From Klebsiella sp. BIGb0407 (lineage in GTDB: Bacteria; Pseudomonadota; Gammaproteobacteria; Enterobacterales; Enterobacteriaceae): 64,000 nucleotides of DNA. Positions 33,108-44,227 of the stretch are shown here, piece after piece. The notes below the pieces were generated by a model, which worked only from the letters and a program-made list of their open reading frames with translations, was not told where the DNA came from and ran no database searches. Numbering within the stretch: the first letter of the stretch is position 1; the number at the start of each line of letters is the position of its first letter. Position numbers and translations under genes: made by a program. Location of the stretch: contig NZ_JANUEQ010000001.1 of the NCBI RefSeq assembly GCF_024807845.1, positions 124,001 through 188,000 of the forward strand, read 5' to 3'.

Positions 33108-33132
33108 AAAAAAGCGCCCGCAGGCGCTTTTT
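33108..33132 (-). terminator. Terminator of pykF
   Basis: Stem AAGCGCC / GGCGCTT with loop around TGCG and T tract on the minus strand, about 23 bases after the pykF stop. Confidence 0.9.
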
Positions 33133-33154
33133 CTATTCAGCTGAAGTGGTCGAC

Positions 33155-34567
33155 TTACAGCACGTGTACTGATGAGGTATTGGTCGTGCCGCTGGAGACT
33201 AATGCGCCAGAGACCATAACCACAACTTCACCTTTTTTCGCCAGGCCACTTGCCAGAGCCGCTTCTTTACCCAGACGATAGAAATCATCAGTAGAAGCGA
33301 TCTCTTTAACCACAGTACTCACTACGCCTTTGCTCAGCTGAAGCTGACGCGCAGTCTGCTCATTGGTTGTCAGAGCCAGAATAGTCGCGTTAGGGAAGTA
33401 TTTACGTACAGCTTTGGCTGATTTGCCGCCTTGAGTGGCAACAACGATCAGAGCTGATTCCAGTTTCTCGGCAGTTTCAACGGCGCTACGGCAAACAGCT
33501 TCGGTGATACGCAGTTTACGGTTGTCAAAGCTGCTATCAAGACGGCTATCCATCACGCGGTCAGTACGGCTACAGATAGTCGCCATGATGGTCACGGCTT
33601 CCAGAGGATATTTACCTTTAGCAGACTCACCAGACAGCATAACGGCATCGGTACCATCGATGATGGCGTTAGCAACGTCGCCCGCTTCTGCGCGAGTAGG
33701 ACGTGGGTTTTTGATCATTGAGTCGAGCATCTGGGTTGCAGTGATAACCACTTTACGTGCGCGTACACATTTTTCGATCATCATTTTCTGAGCGAAGATA
33801 ACTTCTTCAACCGGAATTTCAACGCCCAGGTCGCCACGAGCAACCATGATGCCGTCAGAGGCTTCAAGGATTTCATCAAAATTGTTCAGGCCTTCCTGGT
33901 TTTCAATTTTGGAGATGATGTGAATATTCTCTCCGCCATGTGCTTTCAGGAATTCACGGATTTCGACAACATCTGAACGTTTACGGATGAAGGAAGCCGC
34001 AACAAAGTCAACACCTTGCTCACAACCGAAGATCAGATCTTGCTTATCTTTTTCAGCCAGAGCTGGCAGGGCAATAGAAACGCCTGGCAGGTTAACGCCT
34101 TTGTTTTCACCAAGGTCACCGTTATTCAGTACTTTACAGATAACGTTTTTACCTTCAATGGCGGTAACTTCCATACCAATCAAGCCATCGTCGACTAGTA
34201 CAGTGTTGCCTACGCTCAGATCGTTGGTGAAGCCTTCATAGGTTACAGCAACGATGTCGCTGTTACCGACTACGGTTTTGTCTGTGGTAAAGGTAAAGGT
34301 TTGTCCCGCTTTCAATGGAACGTCATTACCGCCTTCGAGTTTGATAGTACGGATTTCCGGGCCTTTGGTATCCAGCAGGATTGCGGCAGGCATGCCGGTT
34401 TTTGCAACGACGTTACGCAGGTTTTTAATACGCTGACCATGTTCAGCGTAATCACCATGAGAGAAGTTTAAACGCATGACGTTCATGCCAGCTTCCAGCA
34501 TTTTGGTCAGCATTTCTTCAGATTCAGTTTTTGGACCGATAGTACAAACAATTTTAGTTTTTTTCAT
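33155..34567 (-). CDS. pykF: Pyruvate kinase I
   Basis: A 470-residue glycolytic enzyme, the E. coli PykF length, turning PEP and ADP into pyruvate and ATP; the type I enzyme is activated by fructose 1,6-bisphosphate. Visible motifs are [10 protein letters not shown], the active-site [16 protein letters not shown] and ATQMLDSM. A Cra-like site lies upstream. It is a single-gene unit with its own terminator. Confidence 0.98.
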   Translation of the reverse strand: MKKTKIVCTIGPKTESEEMLTKMLEAGMNVMRLNFSHGDYAEHGQRIKNLRNVVAKTGMPAAILLDTKGPEIRTIKLEGGNDVPLKAGQTFTFTTDKTVVGNSDIVAVTYEGFTNDLSVGNTVLVDDGLIGMEVTAIEGKNVICKVLNNGDLGENKGVNLPGVSIALPALAEKDKQDLIFGCEQGVDFVAASFIRKRSDVVEIREFLKAHGGENIHIISKIENQEGLNNFDEILEASDGIMVARGDLGVEIPVEEVIFAQKMMIEKCVRARKVVITATQMLDSMIKNPRPTRAEAGDVANAIIDGTDAVMLSGESAKGKYPLEAVTIMATICSRTDRVMDSRLDSSFDNRKLRITEAVCRSAVETAEKLESALIVVATQGGKSAKAVRKYFPNATILALTTNEQTARQLQLSKGVVSTVVKEIASTDDFYRLGKEAALASGLAKKGEVVVMVSGALVSSGTTNTSSVHVL

Positions 34568-34775
34568 AATAAGCTTATCTACAAGTTGAGGAGGATTGTT
34601 AAATTTTTATCCCGGCGATGCTGACTACCGAAACTTAAAAGAATATGGATGTTGCGCAAAGCGTACATGTTAAGGATAGGTGACAGAAAAGAAGCGTGCA
34701 GAAGAATATTTGCTAGAGGTTTAGCGGAAGATGATTGGGATAGTTTTCGTTGTATTAAGAAGGAGTCCAATCTGC

Positions 34776-34787
34776 TGAAACCTTTCA
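34776..34787. promoter_or_regulatory. Cra (FruR) operator upstream of pykF
   Basis: GCTGAAACCTTTCAAG contains TGAAAC-CTTTCA, one base from the palindromic Cra consensus TGAAACGTTTCA. It lies about 210 bases before pykF, whose E. coli counterpart is repressed by Cra. The rest of 34788-35103 shows no gene. Confidence 0.7.
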
Positions 34788-35103
34788 AGTTAAGAACGCG
34801 CGTATTATAAAGAGTTATTGGTATGAAAGGAATGAAAAATGATTATCACATGAAGAAAGAAGCACTTTATTTACCTGAAAGATCAGTAGATAGTGCTATT
34901 TCGGGCTGTTGATCGCAAATATGTGTAAAAAAGTATCAACCCCGGAGCGCAAATTTATCATAAACCTGATTTCTATTGCGCATGTGAAATAGTGCTTTAT
35001 CTCAAACGTACCAGAAACAGTCAGCAACATTCATGCTGGAGTAGGTTTGGATTTTCAGGGAGTGGAGTAACCGAGAAGAGAAATTCATTTAACGTTTGTT
35101 AAA

Positions 35104-35180
35104 TGGTGCGTCCGAGTGGACTCGAACCACCGACCCCCACCATGTCAAGGTGGTGCTCTAACCAACTGAGCTACGGACGC
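35104..35180 (-). tRNA. valW: tRNA-Val (GAC)
   Basis: A 77-nt cloverleaf including the encoded CCA. The acceptor stem GCGTCCG pairs with CGGACGC, the anticodon loop has GAC, and the T loop TTCGAGT is present. It is second of two tandem Val tRNAs between pykF and mdtK, the valV-valW position of E. coli; the V/W naming of the two copies is by position only. Confidence 0.97.
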
Positions 35181-35193
35181 ACTGTAAAGATGA

Positions 35194-35270
35194 TGGTGCG
35201 TTCAATTGGACTCGAACCAACGACCCCCACCATGTCAAGGTGGTGCTCTAACCAACTGAGCTATGAACGC
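35194..35270 (-). tRNA. valV: tRNA-Val (GAC)
   Basis: A 77-nt tRNA differing from its neighbour almost only in the acceptor and T stems (GCGTTCA with TGAACGC); D arm and anticodon arm are the same. The two are 13 bases apart and share one promoter. The acceptor stem matches one of the two E. coli isoacceptors. Confidence 0.97.
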
Positions 35271-35297
35271 AATGTGTCTGTGTGACAACGGGGACGA

Positions 35298-35326
35298 ATA
35301 TTAACGGCACTGTTGCGTGCTTGCAA
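35298..35326 (-). promoter_or_regulatory. Promoter of the valV-valW tRNA unit
   Basis: TTGCAA and TAATAT are 17 bases apart on the minus strand, followed by a GC-rich stretch (CGTCCCCG) as in stringently controlled stable-RNA promoters. Confidence 0.75.
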
Positions 35327-35463
35327 GGGGAAAAATACAAATTTATGCACTATTTCAATCAACTGTCGAGACTCTGCGCAGAATGCTGATAAAACAACCG
35401 TTTGAATTACAAAAAACATCGCCCGGGCCTGTTTACTCAGACCCGGACAACAGGAGTCAGCTA

Positions 35464-36837
35464 TTAGCGAGCAGCACGCTGTAAAATCAGTTCCGCGGGC
35501 TGGCGCTGTAACCAGCGTACGCGCAACATCATCATCACCGCTGCGGCGCTCAGGCCGATAATAAAGCCTATCCAGAAACCTGCTGGCCCCATTCGCTCAA
35601 CCACCAGATCGGTTAGTGCAAGAACATAACCACAAGGAAGACCCAGCACCCAGTAGGCAGTGAAGGTAATATAGAAGATAGCCCGGGTATCTTTATATCC
35701 ACGCAAAATACCGCTCCCGACAACCTGAACAGAGTCTGAAATCTGATAAATTGCGGCCAGTAACATCAAATGGGTTGCCAGCGCAATAACGGCAGGATCG
35801 CTGTTGTACAGTAAAGCGATAGGCTCGCGGAACGTGATGGTGAACAACGCCGTTAGCATCGCCATGCAGATACCCACTGCAATACCGGTTCGGGTCGCAA
35901 CCTGAGCCTTTTCTGTGGAGCCCTGGCCGAGATAAAAACCGACACGAATAGTGACGGAAACCGCAAGCGATAGCGGTAAGACAAACATCAATGAACTGAA
36001 GTTAAGCGCAATCTGATGCCCGGCAACATCGACAATCCCCAGCGGGGAGACCAGCAATGCGACGACGGCAAATAATGTCACTTCAAAAAACAAGGCAAGG
36101 GCAATAGGTAAGCCAATTTGCGTCAGGCGTTTGATAACGTGCCAGTCGGGTTTACTGAAAGAGGAGGGGTTTTTAATGTCGCGCATTGATCCTGCTCTTT
36201 TAGTATAAGAAAGCATACAAAAGAACATTGCCCAGTACACTACAACGGACGCAACGCCACAGCCGATCCCCCCTAATTCTGGCATACCAAAATGGCCATA
36301 AATGAAGATGTAGTTAATCGGAATGTTAACCAACAAACCAACAAAGCCTACAACCATGCCGGGTTTTGTTTTTGATAGCCCTTCACACTGGTTACGTCCA
36401 ACCTGATAGAACAGGTAGCCTGGAACGCCCCAGAGTAATACGCGCAGATAAATGACCGCTTTGTCAGCCAGTTCAGGATCGACATTATCCATCGCATGAA
36501 TAATATAGCCTGCGTTCCAGAGCACCATCATGACGAGTATTGAGACAAAACCGGCCAGCCAGAAACCTTGACCCACTTGATGGGCAATACGATGACGTCG
36601 TCCTGAACCATTCAGTTGCGCAATTGTCGGGGTTAACGCCAGCAACAAACCATGGCCAAATAAAATGGACGGAAACCAAATCGAGGTGCCAATAGCGACC
36701 GCCGCCATATCCGTGGCGCTGTATCCTCCCGCCATCACGGTATCGACAAACCCCATAGAGGTGAGTGCGACTTGCGCAATGATAACGGGAATAGCCAGAG
36801 TAAGAAGCTGCCGTGCTTCAACAAAATACTTCTGCAT
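35464..36837 (-). CDS. mdtK: Multidrug efflux MATE transporter
   Basis: A 457-residue inner-membrane protein with twelve membrane segments, the E. coli MdtK (NorM) length. The two MATE halves begin near [20 protein letters not shown] and [19 protein letters not shown]. It exports cationic drugs in exchange for sodium or protons. MQKYFVEAR at 36837 matches the family start; an upstream ATG adding 16 residues is rejected. Confidence 0.96.
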   Translation of the reverse strand: MQKYFVEARQLLTLAIPVIIAQVALTSMGFVDTVMAGGYSATDMAAVAIGTSIWFPSILFGHGLLLALTPTIAQLNGSGRRHRIAHQVGQGFWLAGFVSILVMMVLWNAGYIIHAMDNVDPELADKAVIYLRVLLWGVPGYLFYQVGRNQCEGLSKTKPGMVVGFVGLLVNIPINYIFIYGHFGMPELGGIGCGVASVVVYWAMFFCMLSYTKRAGSMRDIKNPSSFSKPDWHVIKRLTQIGLPIALALFFEVTLFAVVALLVSPLGIVDVAGHQIALNFSSLMFVLPLSLAVSVTIRVGFYLGQGSTEKAQVATRTGIAVGICMAMLTALFTITFREPIALLYNSDPAVIALATHLMLLAAIYQISDSVQVVGSGILRGYKDTRAIFYITFTAYWVLGLPCGYVLALTDLVVERMGPAGFWIGFIIGLSAAAVMMMLRVRWLQRQPAELILQRAAR

Positions 36838-36900
36838 GAGAGATACCTGATTATACCGTTCATAAAACAGATTATCCGGCGACACGTTGAAGTTGTGTAT

Positions 36901-36927
36901 GCAGGTAAGTTGAATTATTTAGGGTAT
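36901..36927. repeat. Fragment of the palindromic repeat family
   Basis: GCAGGTAAGTTGAATTATTT followed by AGGGTAT closely matches the right end of the 15431-15553 element. It sits in the 300-base gap between divergent mdtK and ribC. Confidence 0.5.
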
Positions 36928-37139
36928 CTATTAAAGACTTAAAAAGCCGCGATTTATGGCGACTATAAGATGAACTTATACTTAATCGAGTCTATTGTAG
37001 CGAGAGTTTATTTATACACCAGTGAAAAATAGGTAATGATAGATGATTGCTGGCACGCTTTTTTTTCAACTGATAAAGTGTGCCAATAGTCAGGTATTTT
37101 TATTACGGTAATCCCGGATTCATCGTCAGGAGTTAAAGC

Positions 37140-37781
37140 ATGTTTACAGGTATTGTGCAGGGTATTGCTTCCCTGGTGTCTATTGAGGAAAAATCTAATT
37201 TCCGTACCCATGTTATTGAACTACCAGAAGAATTACTGCCAGGTCTGGAAACCGGAGCCTCAGTGGCACACAATGGTTGCTGCTTGACGGTCACGGCAAT
37301 AGAAGGTAACCGAGTCAGTTTTGATTTAATTAAAGAAACGCTCCGTATTACCAATTTGGGTGAATTAGAAGTCGGTAGCGTCGTTAACATTGAGCGTGCT
37401 GCGAAATTCAATGACGAAATTGGCGGGCATTTAATGTCCGGGCATATTGCTACAACGGCAGAAGTTGCGAAGATTTTAACCTCAGAAAATAATCGTCAAG
37501 TGTGGTTCAAAGTTCAGGACCAGTCGCTGATGAAATATATTCTGCATAAAGGCTTTATTGGTATTGATGGTATTAGCCTGACGGTCGGGGAAGTAACGGC
37601 AACACGCTTTTGCGTGCATCTGATCCCAGAGACGCTGGAACGTACCACGCTCGGGAAAAAGAAACTGGGTCAGCGCGTGAATATTGAGATTGACCCGCAA
37701 ACTCAGGCAATTGTTGATACGGTAGAGCGGGTGCTGGCAACGCGTGCAGTAAAGCTGTCAGAAACAGCAGAAGACGAATAA
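37140..37781 (+). CDS. ribC: Riboflavin synthase alpha chain
   Basis: A 213-residue protein of two similar lumazine-binding domains: [10 protein letters not shown] with [11 protein letters not shown] in the first half, and the GHLMSGHI and GISLTVGEV repeats in the second. It dismutates two 6,7-dimethyl-8-ribityllumazine to riboflavin. Length matches E. coli. AGGAG lies 8 bases before the ATG. No FMN riboswitch was recognised upstream. Confidence 0.96.
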   Translation: MFTGIVQGIASLVSIEEKSNFRTHVIELPEELLPGLETGASVAHNGCCLTVTAIEGNRVSFDLIKETLRITNLGELEVGSVVNIERAAKFNDEIGGHLMSGHIATTAEVAKILTSENNRQVWFKVQDQSLMKYILHKGFIGIDGISLTVGEVTATRFCVHLIPETLERTTLGKKKLGQRVNIEIDPQTQAIVDTVERVLATRAVKLSETAEDE

Positions 37782-37794
37782 GCTGGGATTAAAG

Positions 37795-37821
37795 ATGCGT
37801 GCTGGTCTTTCCGGCACGCAT
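37795..37821. terminator. Hairpin between convergent ribC and cfa
   Basis: ATGCGTGC (37795-37802) pairs with GCACGCAT (37814-37821). The T tract is poor on both strands, so termination activity is only probable. Confidence 0.5.
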
Positions 37822-37857
37822 GAATAATCCCGTTTTGTGCTCGCAAGTCAGATTTGA

Positions 37858-39006
37858 CTAACGCGCGACGCGGAGCCCGTTATCAGCCCCTCTGCTAAAC
37901 AGAATCTGCCAGAGCTGAATATCCCGAGCCCGAAAAGCGCCGGCGCAGGCATTGAGATAATAGCTAAACATGCGATAGAAACGCTCGCCGTAATTCTGGC
38001 TGATTTCTGGCCAGATATTGTGAAACCGTTCAGCCCAGGCCATCAGCGTTTTGTCATAATCGGCACCAAAATTATGCCAGTCTTCCATCACAAAATGTGG
38101 CTCACTGGCGGCAGCAATCTGACAAACTGACGGTAGCCGACCATTAGGGAAAATATATTTATTAATCCATGGGTCAACTTTATCGTGGGATTGATTTGAG
38201 CCGATGCTGTGTAACAGGAAAAGACCCTGTGGTTTTAGATTACGGTCCACGACATCAAAATAGGTGGCGTAATTTTTTGGCCCGACATGCTCAAACATAC
38301 CGACGGAGACTATTCGATCAAACTGTTCGTGAAGGTCGCGATAATCCTGGAGCAGGATAGTGACATCCAGTCCCTCGCAGCGTTGCTGTGCCATTTTTTG
38401 CTGTTCGGCTGAAATTGTGACGCCAAAAACAGAGACACCATAATAGCGAGCTGCATACTCAGCCAGTCCTCCCCAGCCACAGCCTATATCCAGTAGTTTC
38501 ATACCGGGTTTTAGTTCTAGTTTTTCGCAGATGAGTTTGAGTTTGGCGTTTTGTGCCTCACTGAGATTTGTGGCATCTTTCCAGTAGCCACAAGAGTATT
38601 GCATATGCTCATCCAGCATTCGCTCGAATAAGTCATTTCCCAGGTCGTAATGCTCTCTGCCTACGATCCATGCACGTTTTTTAGATTGTAAATTCACTAA
38701 TTTAGCGGCAGCAATACGCAGTGTATCTTTCAGATGGTGGGGGAGCTGGTGTTCAAGACCTGCGTTAATGGCTCGGGTAAAAAAAATATCCAGCCGCTCA
38801 CAGTCCCACCAGCCATCCATATAACTTTCGCCAAGCCCCAAAGAGCCTTCCTGCAGCACTCGCTTATAAAAATCGGGATTATGCACCTGAATATCAAAAG
38901 GGTGTGATCCATTCAGCGTGATCTCTGCGCGTCCCAGCATTTCACTGACGATACGATACCACTCACTGTCCCGTAGATTTTCTTCTTCTATACACGATGA
39001 ACTCAT
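37858..39006 (-). CDS. cfa: Cyclopropane-fatty-acyl-phospholipid synthase
   Basis: A 382-residue enzyme, the E. coli length, adding a methylene from SAM across cis double bonds of membrane lipids in stationary phase and acid stress. An N-terminal lipid-binding domain is followed by the SAM-binding LLDIGCGWGGLAEYAA (about 171-186) and the active-site segments VSVGMFEHVG and YYLNACAGAFRARDIQLWQ. ATG 39006 follows GGAGAAG and gives MSSSCIEE as in E. coli. Confidence 0.97.
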   Translation of the reverse strand: MSSSCIEEENLRDSEWYRIVSEMLGRAEITLNGSHPFDIQVHNPDFYKRVLQEGSLGLGESYMDGWWDCERLDIFFTRAINAGLEHQLPHHLKDTLRIAAAKLVNLQSKKRAWIVGREHYDLGNDLFERMLDEHMQYSCGYWKDATNLSEAQNAKLKLICEKLELKPGMKLLDIGCGWGGLAEYAARYYGVSVFGVTISAEQQKMAQQRCEGLDVTILLQDYRDLHEQFDRIVSVGMFEHVGPKNYATYFDVVDRNLKPQGLFLLHSIGSNQSHDKVDPWINKYIFPNGRLPSVCQIAAASEPHFVMEDWHNFGADYDKTLMAWAERFHNIWPEISQNYGERFYRMFSYYLNACAGAFRARDIQLWQILFSRGADNGLRVAR

Positions 39007-39260
39007 AGCTTCTCCATCACCCATTTTGAATAAACGCCAGGATACTGGTCATTAATCTGGCGGCTGTGAGAAATGTCACGGACGTTCCGTGAGCCTGAAA
39101 TCCTGCGTCTGGTAAAGGGGAGATACCCCGTTAGAAAGCCTTAATAAGGCTAAGTCTTATTATGAGTGTAGTCAGAATCAGTCCTGATAATTCTTTTTTT
39201 TATCAAAACTGATTCATCATTAGCAAGATGATTATGCATCTTTATCAGGGGGGGGCATTG

Positions 39261-40463
39261 TTAATCCGTGCTGGATACCAGGGCCTCTCGTTTCTTGCTG
39301 GTGGTTGAACGGTACTGCAGCATATAACCTAAACCGGCGAGTACGATAGTCACGAGCATGACCACTGTGGTCGTCAACAGTGGCGTAATGATAAGCCATG
39401 AGACCACCAGGCTTGCAAGGAAACAGAGCCCGAGCTGCAAGGTATTTTGTAACGCCGCTGCTTTACCGCTGGCATGGGAGAACGGGAGGAGAGCCGAAGC
39501 CACCGCAATGGGATAAATAGCACCATTAGCCATCGCCATCACACAGAACGGAATCAAGACAAGTGTCAGCGTGGCATGACCACTGACAGCGACAGCCCAG
39601 GTCGCCGCCGTGCTCAAAGCGTAGAGTACCAGTAACCAGGGAAGTAAGGTTTCGCCTTTAATTTTTTGCAATGCGCTCCGGCAGCCGTACCCGCCGATTA
39701 AAAATGCAATGGTCTGGGGCATATAACTTAAACCAATGGCGGAAGCGCCATAGCCCATTTCGCTAATAATAAAAGGTGAACCGGTTAACCAGGCGAAGAA
39801 GCTGGCTGAGCAGGCGGCGTAAATCAATACATTACCACTATAGGTACGGGACCGTAGTAAGGAGAAGAAGCTGACTTTTTCTTTATTCTTATCCTTGGGG
39901 GTGGGTTTTGCGGGCCGCGATTTTAAAAATAATGCCGGTATCATTAGTATCAGCGTCACGCCAAACAGCACCGCAAAGATGGCCTGCCAGTCATAATGGT
40001 TAAGCAACCAGCTCCCAAGCAAAGGCGCCAGAGCAGGGGAAAGCCCCACCAATGGCATTATGGTGGCGAAGACACGGCTGGCACGATGGGCGGGATAATG
40101 GTCGGTCACCAGGGCCTGCCAGCTTACTGCGGCAGAGCAGACTCCAACTGCCTGAATAAAGCGCAGAACCAGAAGCTGGGTAACGTTTTCTACCCACAAC
40201 ATACCCAGGCAGCTTACCGCAAAGATACTTAAACCAATCAACAGTACGGATTTACGGCCGTATTTATCGGATAGTGGCCCCCAGGCTAGCTGGGCAAAAG
40301 CAAACCCTGCAAGGAACAGGCTGAGGCTGGCACTGATAGCCGAGGCATCACTGCCTAAATCTTGCTGAATAGCTGGGAAGGCGGGCAAATACATGTCTGT
40401 TGCCAGAAAGCCAAGAACGCTCAGGCCGACCAGCCAGATAAGAAATCCCTTTGACGGTTGCAT
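39261..40463 (-). CDS. punC: Purine nucleoside exporter/transporter, MFS
   Basis: A 400-residue major facilitator of the Bcr/CflA subfamily with twelve membrane segments, start [33 protein letters not shown], typical of that group. The loop motif [14 protein letters not shown] is intact. E. coli PunC (YdhC) moves purine nucleosides such as adenosine and is activated by PunR, encoded divergently next door, as here. Confidence 0.92.
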   Translation of the reverse strand: MQPSKGFLIWLVGLSVLGFLATDMYLPAFPAIQQDLGSDASAISASLSLFLAGFAFAQLAWGPLSDKYGRKSVLLIGLSIFAVSCLGMLWVENVTQLLVLRFIQAVGVCSAAVSWQALVTDHYPAHRASRVFATIMPLVGLSPALAPLLGSWLLNHYDWQAIFAVLFGVTLILMIPALFLKSRPAKPTPKDKNKEKVSFFSLLRSRTYSGNVLIYAACSASFFAWLTGSPFIISEMGYGASAIGLSYMPQTIAFLIGGYGCRSALQKIKGETLLPWLLVLYALSTAATWAVAVSGHATLTLVLIPFCVMAMANGAIYPIAVASALLPFSHASGKAAALQNTLQLGLCFLASLVVSWLIITPLLTTTVVMLVTIVLAGLGYMLQYRSTTSKKREALVSSTD

Positions 40464-40576
40464 ATTTTTCTCTTGTTTTAGGAGCAGGTGAGTGAGTCAA
40501 AAGTCTACGGAGTGGAAATATTGTTGTGAAACGCTAATATTTGATTATTGTATTCAAAAATTTTGCAGGCAAACCT

Positions 40577-41500
40577 ATGTGGTCTGAATATTCTCTCGAA
40601 GTCGTCGATTCGGTAGCCCGTAATGGCAGCTTCAGTGCAGCGGCTCAGGAGCTTCACCGTGTGCCTTCGGCGATTAGTTATACTGTTCGTCAACTGGAAG
40701 AGTGGCTCGCTGTTCCTTTGTTTGAACGCCGGCATCGGGATGTGGAACTCACCCCAGCCGGGGTCTTTTTTTTGAAAGAAGGCCGTTTTGTTGTCAAAAA
40801 AATGATGGTAACGCGTCAGCAATGCCAGCAGATAGCGAATGGCTGGCGCGGGCATCTGGCGATTGCGGTCGATAATATTGTCAAACCACACCGTATCCGG
40901 CAAATGGTTATTGATTTTTATCGTCATTTCCCTGATGTCGAGTTACATGTTAGCTGTGAGGTTTTCAATGGTGTCTGGGATGCGCTGGCTGACGGCCGGG
41001 TTGAGCTGGCAATTGGCGCAACTCAGGCAGTACCGGTTGGTGGGCGTTACGGATTTCGTGATATGGGCGTCTTAAGCTGGCACTGTGTGGTTTCTGCCAC
41101 ACATCCTCTGGCACAATTACCTGACGGCCCCATGAGTGATGAGGTGCTACGTGACTGGCCATCATTGATCCTGGAGGATACTTCGCGTTCGTTGCCGAAA
41201 CGCACGACATGGCTTCTGGATAACCAACGTCGTCTGGTGGTGCCTGACTGGACATCGGCGATCGATTGTTTGAATGCCGGGCTTGGTATCGGAATGATCC
41301 CGTCCCATATTGCCAGGCCCTGGCTTGAAAAAGGTAGTCTGAAACCGTTACAGCTGGAAAACCCGTTCCCGGACGCGGCTTGCTGTCTGACCTGGCGGCA
41401 AGACGATCAGTCGCCTGCATTAAACTGGTTACTGGATTATTTGGGAGACAGCGAGACCATGAATCAGGAGTGGTTACAGGAGTCAGATACTGAGTTCTGA
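40577..41500 (+). CDS. punR: LysR-family activator of punC
   Basis: A 307-residue LysR regulator. The N-terminal helix-turn-helix reads NGSFSAAAQELHRVPSAISY; the rest is a substrate-binding-like effector domain. E. coli PunR (YdhB) activates punC in response to adenosine. ATG 40577 (MWSEYSLEVV) is the family start; a frame starting 36 bases upstream is rejected. It lies in the 113-base divergent gap with punC. Confidence 0.92.
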   Translation: MWSEYSLEVVDSVARNGSFSAAAQELHRVPSAISYTVRQLEEWLAVPLFERRHRDVELTPAGVFFLKEGRFVVKKMMVTRQQCQQIANGWRGHLAIAVDNIVKPHRIRQMVIDFYRHFPDVELHVSCEVFNGVWDALADGRVELAIGATQAVPVGGRYGFRDMGVLSWHCVVSATHPLAQLPDGPMSDEVLRDWPSLILEDTSRSLPKRTTWLLDNQRRLVVPDWTSAIDCLNAGLGIGMIPSHIARPWLEKGSLKPLQLENPFPDAACCLTWRQDDQSPALNWLLDYLGDSETMNQEWLQESDTEF

Positions 41501-41511
41501 CTCCTGTAGGA

Positions 41512-42537
41512 CTAGCGACGATAATCGATAAACGGACCATCGGCTACTGAGCGGCGTTCAATAATCTGCGGATGAACTTCGATGGTTTTAGACTCTTCAC
41601 GTTTATTAATAATACGGTCAAGCAGCATATTCAATGCGGTTTCACCGAGATGCTCTTTGGGCTGATGAACGGTGGTTAATGCCGGAGAAAAATAACGTGA
41701 GTTTCTTATATTGTCATAACCAATGATGGAGATATCTTGCGGAACGCGTAATCCCATTTCATCAGCAGCACAAATAGCGCCCATCGCCATGACATCGCCA
41801 CCGCAAAAGACCGCGGTAGGACGATTTGCCTGATTTAATAGCTGCTGCATCGCGCGATAGCCCGACTCTGGCTCAAAGTCACCTTGAACAACCCAGCTAT
41901 CAGGAATCGTCAGATTAGCCTCTTCCAGTGCTTTCATAAAACCGGCATGGCGACCGCCACCGGTATTACGCTCCAGCAATCCCGGAATAGCGGCAATATC
42001 ACGATGTCCACGTTCAATCAGATAGCGCCCGGCCAGGTAGCCACCATGGAACGCGTTATCAATAACAGAGTCAGTAAAGTCAGCGCGTGATTCACCCCAG
42101 TCCATCACCACCATCGGAATATTGCGATACTCTTCCAGTGTCGTCAGCAGATCGTCAGGATACTCTGAACACATCACGAGTAACCCGTCGACGCGTTTTT
42201 GCGCCATCATCGACAGATAGGCTTTCTGTTTTTCAAAATTGTTATGGGCATTACCGAGAATGAGCGTATAGCCTTTTGCAAAGCAGTGATTTTCAACCGC
42301 CTCGATTATTTCTGCGAAATAGGGCGCTTCACTTGAGGTTGCCAGCAGGCCAATAGTTTTGGTGTGGTTGACCTTCAGGCTGCGTGCTACGGCGCTAGGG
42401 GAGTAGTGCAGCTCTTTAATCGCTGCCCAAACCGCATTACGCGTTTCTTCCGCCACAAATCGTGTCTTGTTAATAACATGTGACACAGTGGTAGTGGAAA
42501 CGTTTGCGCGCTTCGCTACGTCTTTAATTGTTGCCAT
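41512..42537 (-). CDS. purR: Purine repressor
   Basis: A 341-residue LacI-family repressor, the E. coli PurR length. The DNA-binding head is [20 protein letters not shown], with the hinge helix SAVARSLK that inserts in the minor groove. Bound hypoxanthine or guanine turns it on, shutting purine synthesis genes. A PUR box upstream points to autoregulation. It converges with punR with 11 bases between stops. Confidence 0.97.
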   Translation of the reverse strand: MATIKDVAKRANVSTTTVSHVINKTRFVAEETRNAVWAAIKELHYSPSAVARSLKVNHTKTIGLLATSSEAPYFAEIIEAVENHCFAKGYTLILGNAHNNFEKQKAYLSMMAQKRVDGLLVMCSEYPDDLLTTLEEYRNIPMVVMDWGESRADFTDSVIDNAFHGGYLAGRYLIERGHRDIAAIPGLLERNTGGGRHAGFMKALEEANLTIPDSWVVQGDFEPESGYRAMQQLLNQANRPTAVFCGGDVMAMGAICAADEMGLRVPQDISIIGYDNIRNSRYFSPALTTVHQPKEHLGETALNMLLDRIINKREESKTIEVHPQIIERRSVADGPFIDYRR

Positions 42538-42580
42538 TAAATGTCACTCCAGACCATCCAGACCATATTGAAACCTCCTG

Positions 42581-42596
42581 AGGTAAACGTTTGCCT
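42581..42596 (-). promoter_or_regulatory. PUR box of purR
   Basis: AGGTAAACGTTTGCCT is a near-perfect palindrome centred on the CG of AAACGTTT, as in the E. coli purR O1 operator. It lies 44 bases before the purR start and supports autorepression. Confidence 0.85.
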
Positions 42597-42828
42597 TCGC
42601 CAGTTCCCGCGATTTTCATCAAGTCGGGTCTGTCGGAATACGATATCGGATGGGGAAGGCATACTGCCAGATATCGGGTAATAAAGTAGCAGGGGATTTT
42701 GGCCGATTCTGATCAAAAGTGAAAGCAGAAAAAAGCTGTTATTATCAGAGATAACATGATTTTTTTACGCAATTGTGGGAAAATCATTCAAGCCCTATTT
42801 TTTATAAGGTCATAAAAGGAGAGTAGTG

Positions 42829-42918
42829 ATGAGTACCGACCTGAAATTATCTCTGAAGACGACAGTTGTTACATTAGCTCTGATTGTTATTGTAGGTTTT
42901 ATTGCAGTACTGAACTAA
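42829..42918 (+). CDS. ynhF: Small membrane protein YnhF
   Basis: A 29-residue protein, MSTDLKLSLKTTVVTLALIV then IVGFIAVLN, matching E. coli YnhF (MSTDLKFSLVTT...) in length and start. Residues 11-28 form one membrane helix. The role is unknown; in E. coli it is a stress-responsive inner-membrane microprotein. AAGGAGA lies 7 bases before ATG. It is divergent from purR as in E. coli. Confidence 0.88.
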   Translation: MSTDLKLSLKTTVVTLALIVIVGFIAVLN

Positions 42919-42926
42919 TCAGTCTG

Positions 42927-42950
42927 AGGGGCCCGTAATCTGGCCCCTCA
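42927..42950. terminator. Hairpin between ynhF and mepH
   Basis: GAGGGGCC and GGCCCCTC pair around eight bases. The stem is strong, but the T tract is poor on both strands; it probably ends ynhF and mepH transcripts. Confidence 0.55.
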
Positions 42951-42981
42951 ATGCTTTCGGTGAATGATAGTAGATACACCT

Positions 42982-43827
42982 TTAACGCAATGTTTTGGCT
43001 GTCATTACCCGGCGAGCACCAACGTAATGGCGTTGCCAGTAGTCTTCACTCAACGATGTAATCTGTATGTCACGACCACTACGAGGTGACTGAATAAACT
43101 TGCCGTTGCCGACGTAAACACCCACATGATCGGCCGTGCCTCGCCCCTGAATACGGAAAAACACTAAATCACCGCTTTCAAGTTCGCTGCGATTGATTCT
43201 GGCAGCATCCTCAAGATGATACATTTCGTTGGCGGTACGCGGGATCTGGAAGTTCACCAGATCTTTATAGGCGTAATACACCAGACCGCTACAGTCAAAA
43301 CCGGTCATCGGAGAGGATCCCCCCCAGCGATAAGGTTTACCTAACTGTCCCATCAATTTAGTCATCGCCGTTTTTTGTGCTTTTTGTACCCGAACTTTAT
43401 GGGCTTGTGCCAGCGTCAGATTTTTGGTTTGTTTAGGTTTAGACGCGCAGACTGTTTTTTGCCCTTTTTTATTCACGCATTTGTCTGACCGAACAGCTGT
43501 TTTAAGCTTTGCAGCCGAAGTCACTTTTGCCGTGGTTTTTTTATTCACTGTACGGGATTGTTTAGTTGTTTTTGTGACAGGCTTTGATTTGTTGATTGAG
43601 CGAGTTTTATTAGTACTGGTACTCGCCTGGCGCTGCTGTTTTTTAGGTGGGGTGGTTTTGCTATTGTGTTGCCGGTTTTTCTCTTTACTTTTTTTAGCGG
43701 TGCTGCTCGATGAATTTTGCGTCAGCTCAGTGGTGCGGGTTTGCTGAGAAGCTTGAGTTACCGGTGTCCAGGACAAAGCCAATAGCAGAGTACAGAGAGT
43801 AAGAGAACGTATTTTTATCCGTGCCAC
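42982..43827 (-). CDS. mepH: Murein DD-endopeptidase MepH
   Basis: A 281-residue exported NlpC/P60 hydrolase (271 in E. coli). A signal peptide (1-27) is followed by a long Lys/Thr/Ser-rich low-complexity linker (about 35-125) that should bind the wall, then the catalytic domain with Cys in TGFDCSGLVYYAY, His in ADHVGVYVG and the third site in the HYVGARRV region. MepH cuts D-Ala to diaminopimelate cross-links to allow wall growth. In E. coli sodB lies upstream of ydhP in this interval; both are absent here. Confidence 0.95.
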   Translation of the reverse strand: MARIKIRSLTLCTLLLALSWTPVTQASQQTRTTELTQNSSSSTAKKSKEKNRQHNSKTTPPKKQQRQASTSTNKTRSINKSKPVTKTTKQSRTVNKKTTAKVTSAAKLKTAVRSDKCVNKKGQKTVCASKPKQTKNLTLAQAHKVRVQKAQKTAMTKLMGQLGKPYRWGGSSPMTGFDCSGLVYYAYKDLVNFQIPRTANEMYHLEDAARINRSELESGDLVFFRIQGRGTADHVGVYVGNGKFIQSPRSGRDIQITSLSEDYWQRHYVGARRVMTAKTLR

Positions 43828-44227
43828 TCGTCAATCCTCTGATGAAAGAAAACATGATGGCTTGCATCATGTACGGTCTATCCCCGTCATACTGCAAATT
43901 ATTGAGGGGAGATATAAGCGAAATTCGTTATTCGTTGTTCTGTATAAGTTAAACGCGTTAATTCTAATGCATAAACGCCATTTATGTTAATAGCAATAAC
44001 CAATGAAAAACGCATAATGTTATCTACCGCTAGTAATTTAAACAATCAGGGCTGCTCACCTTGAGTCTATGGTGGATTTAAGGCCTGATTAAGCCAATTT
44101 TGCTGCTAATTGCAGCAGCGATTAATCTGCCGTAAATCCCACATAAAAAATGTTGTTTTCTGGCATGGACTCTAATGGATACAATGAGCGGCTAGAGTTG
44201 TATAAAAAAGTCTGAGGAAGCATAACA
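43828..44227. other. Gene-free stretch between divergent mepH and grxD
   Basis: Four hundred AT-rich bases with no plausible gene in either strand. It should hold the mepH and grxD promoters; no known operator was recognised. Confidence 0.5.

Noticed and set aside
35103..35285. 60-residue frame reading SGLEPPTPTMSRWCSNQLSY
   Set aside because: It is the familiar false protein from the reverse strand of tandem tRNA genes.
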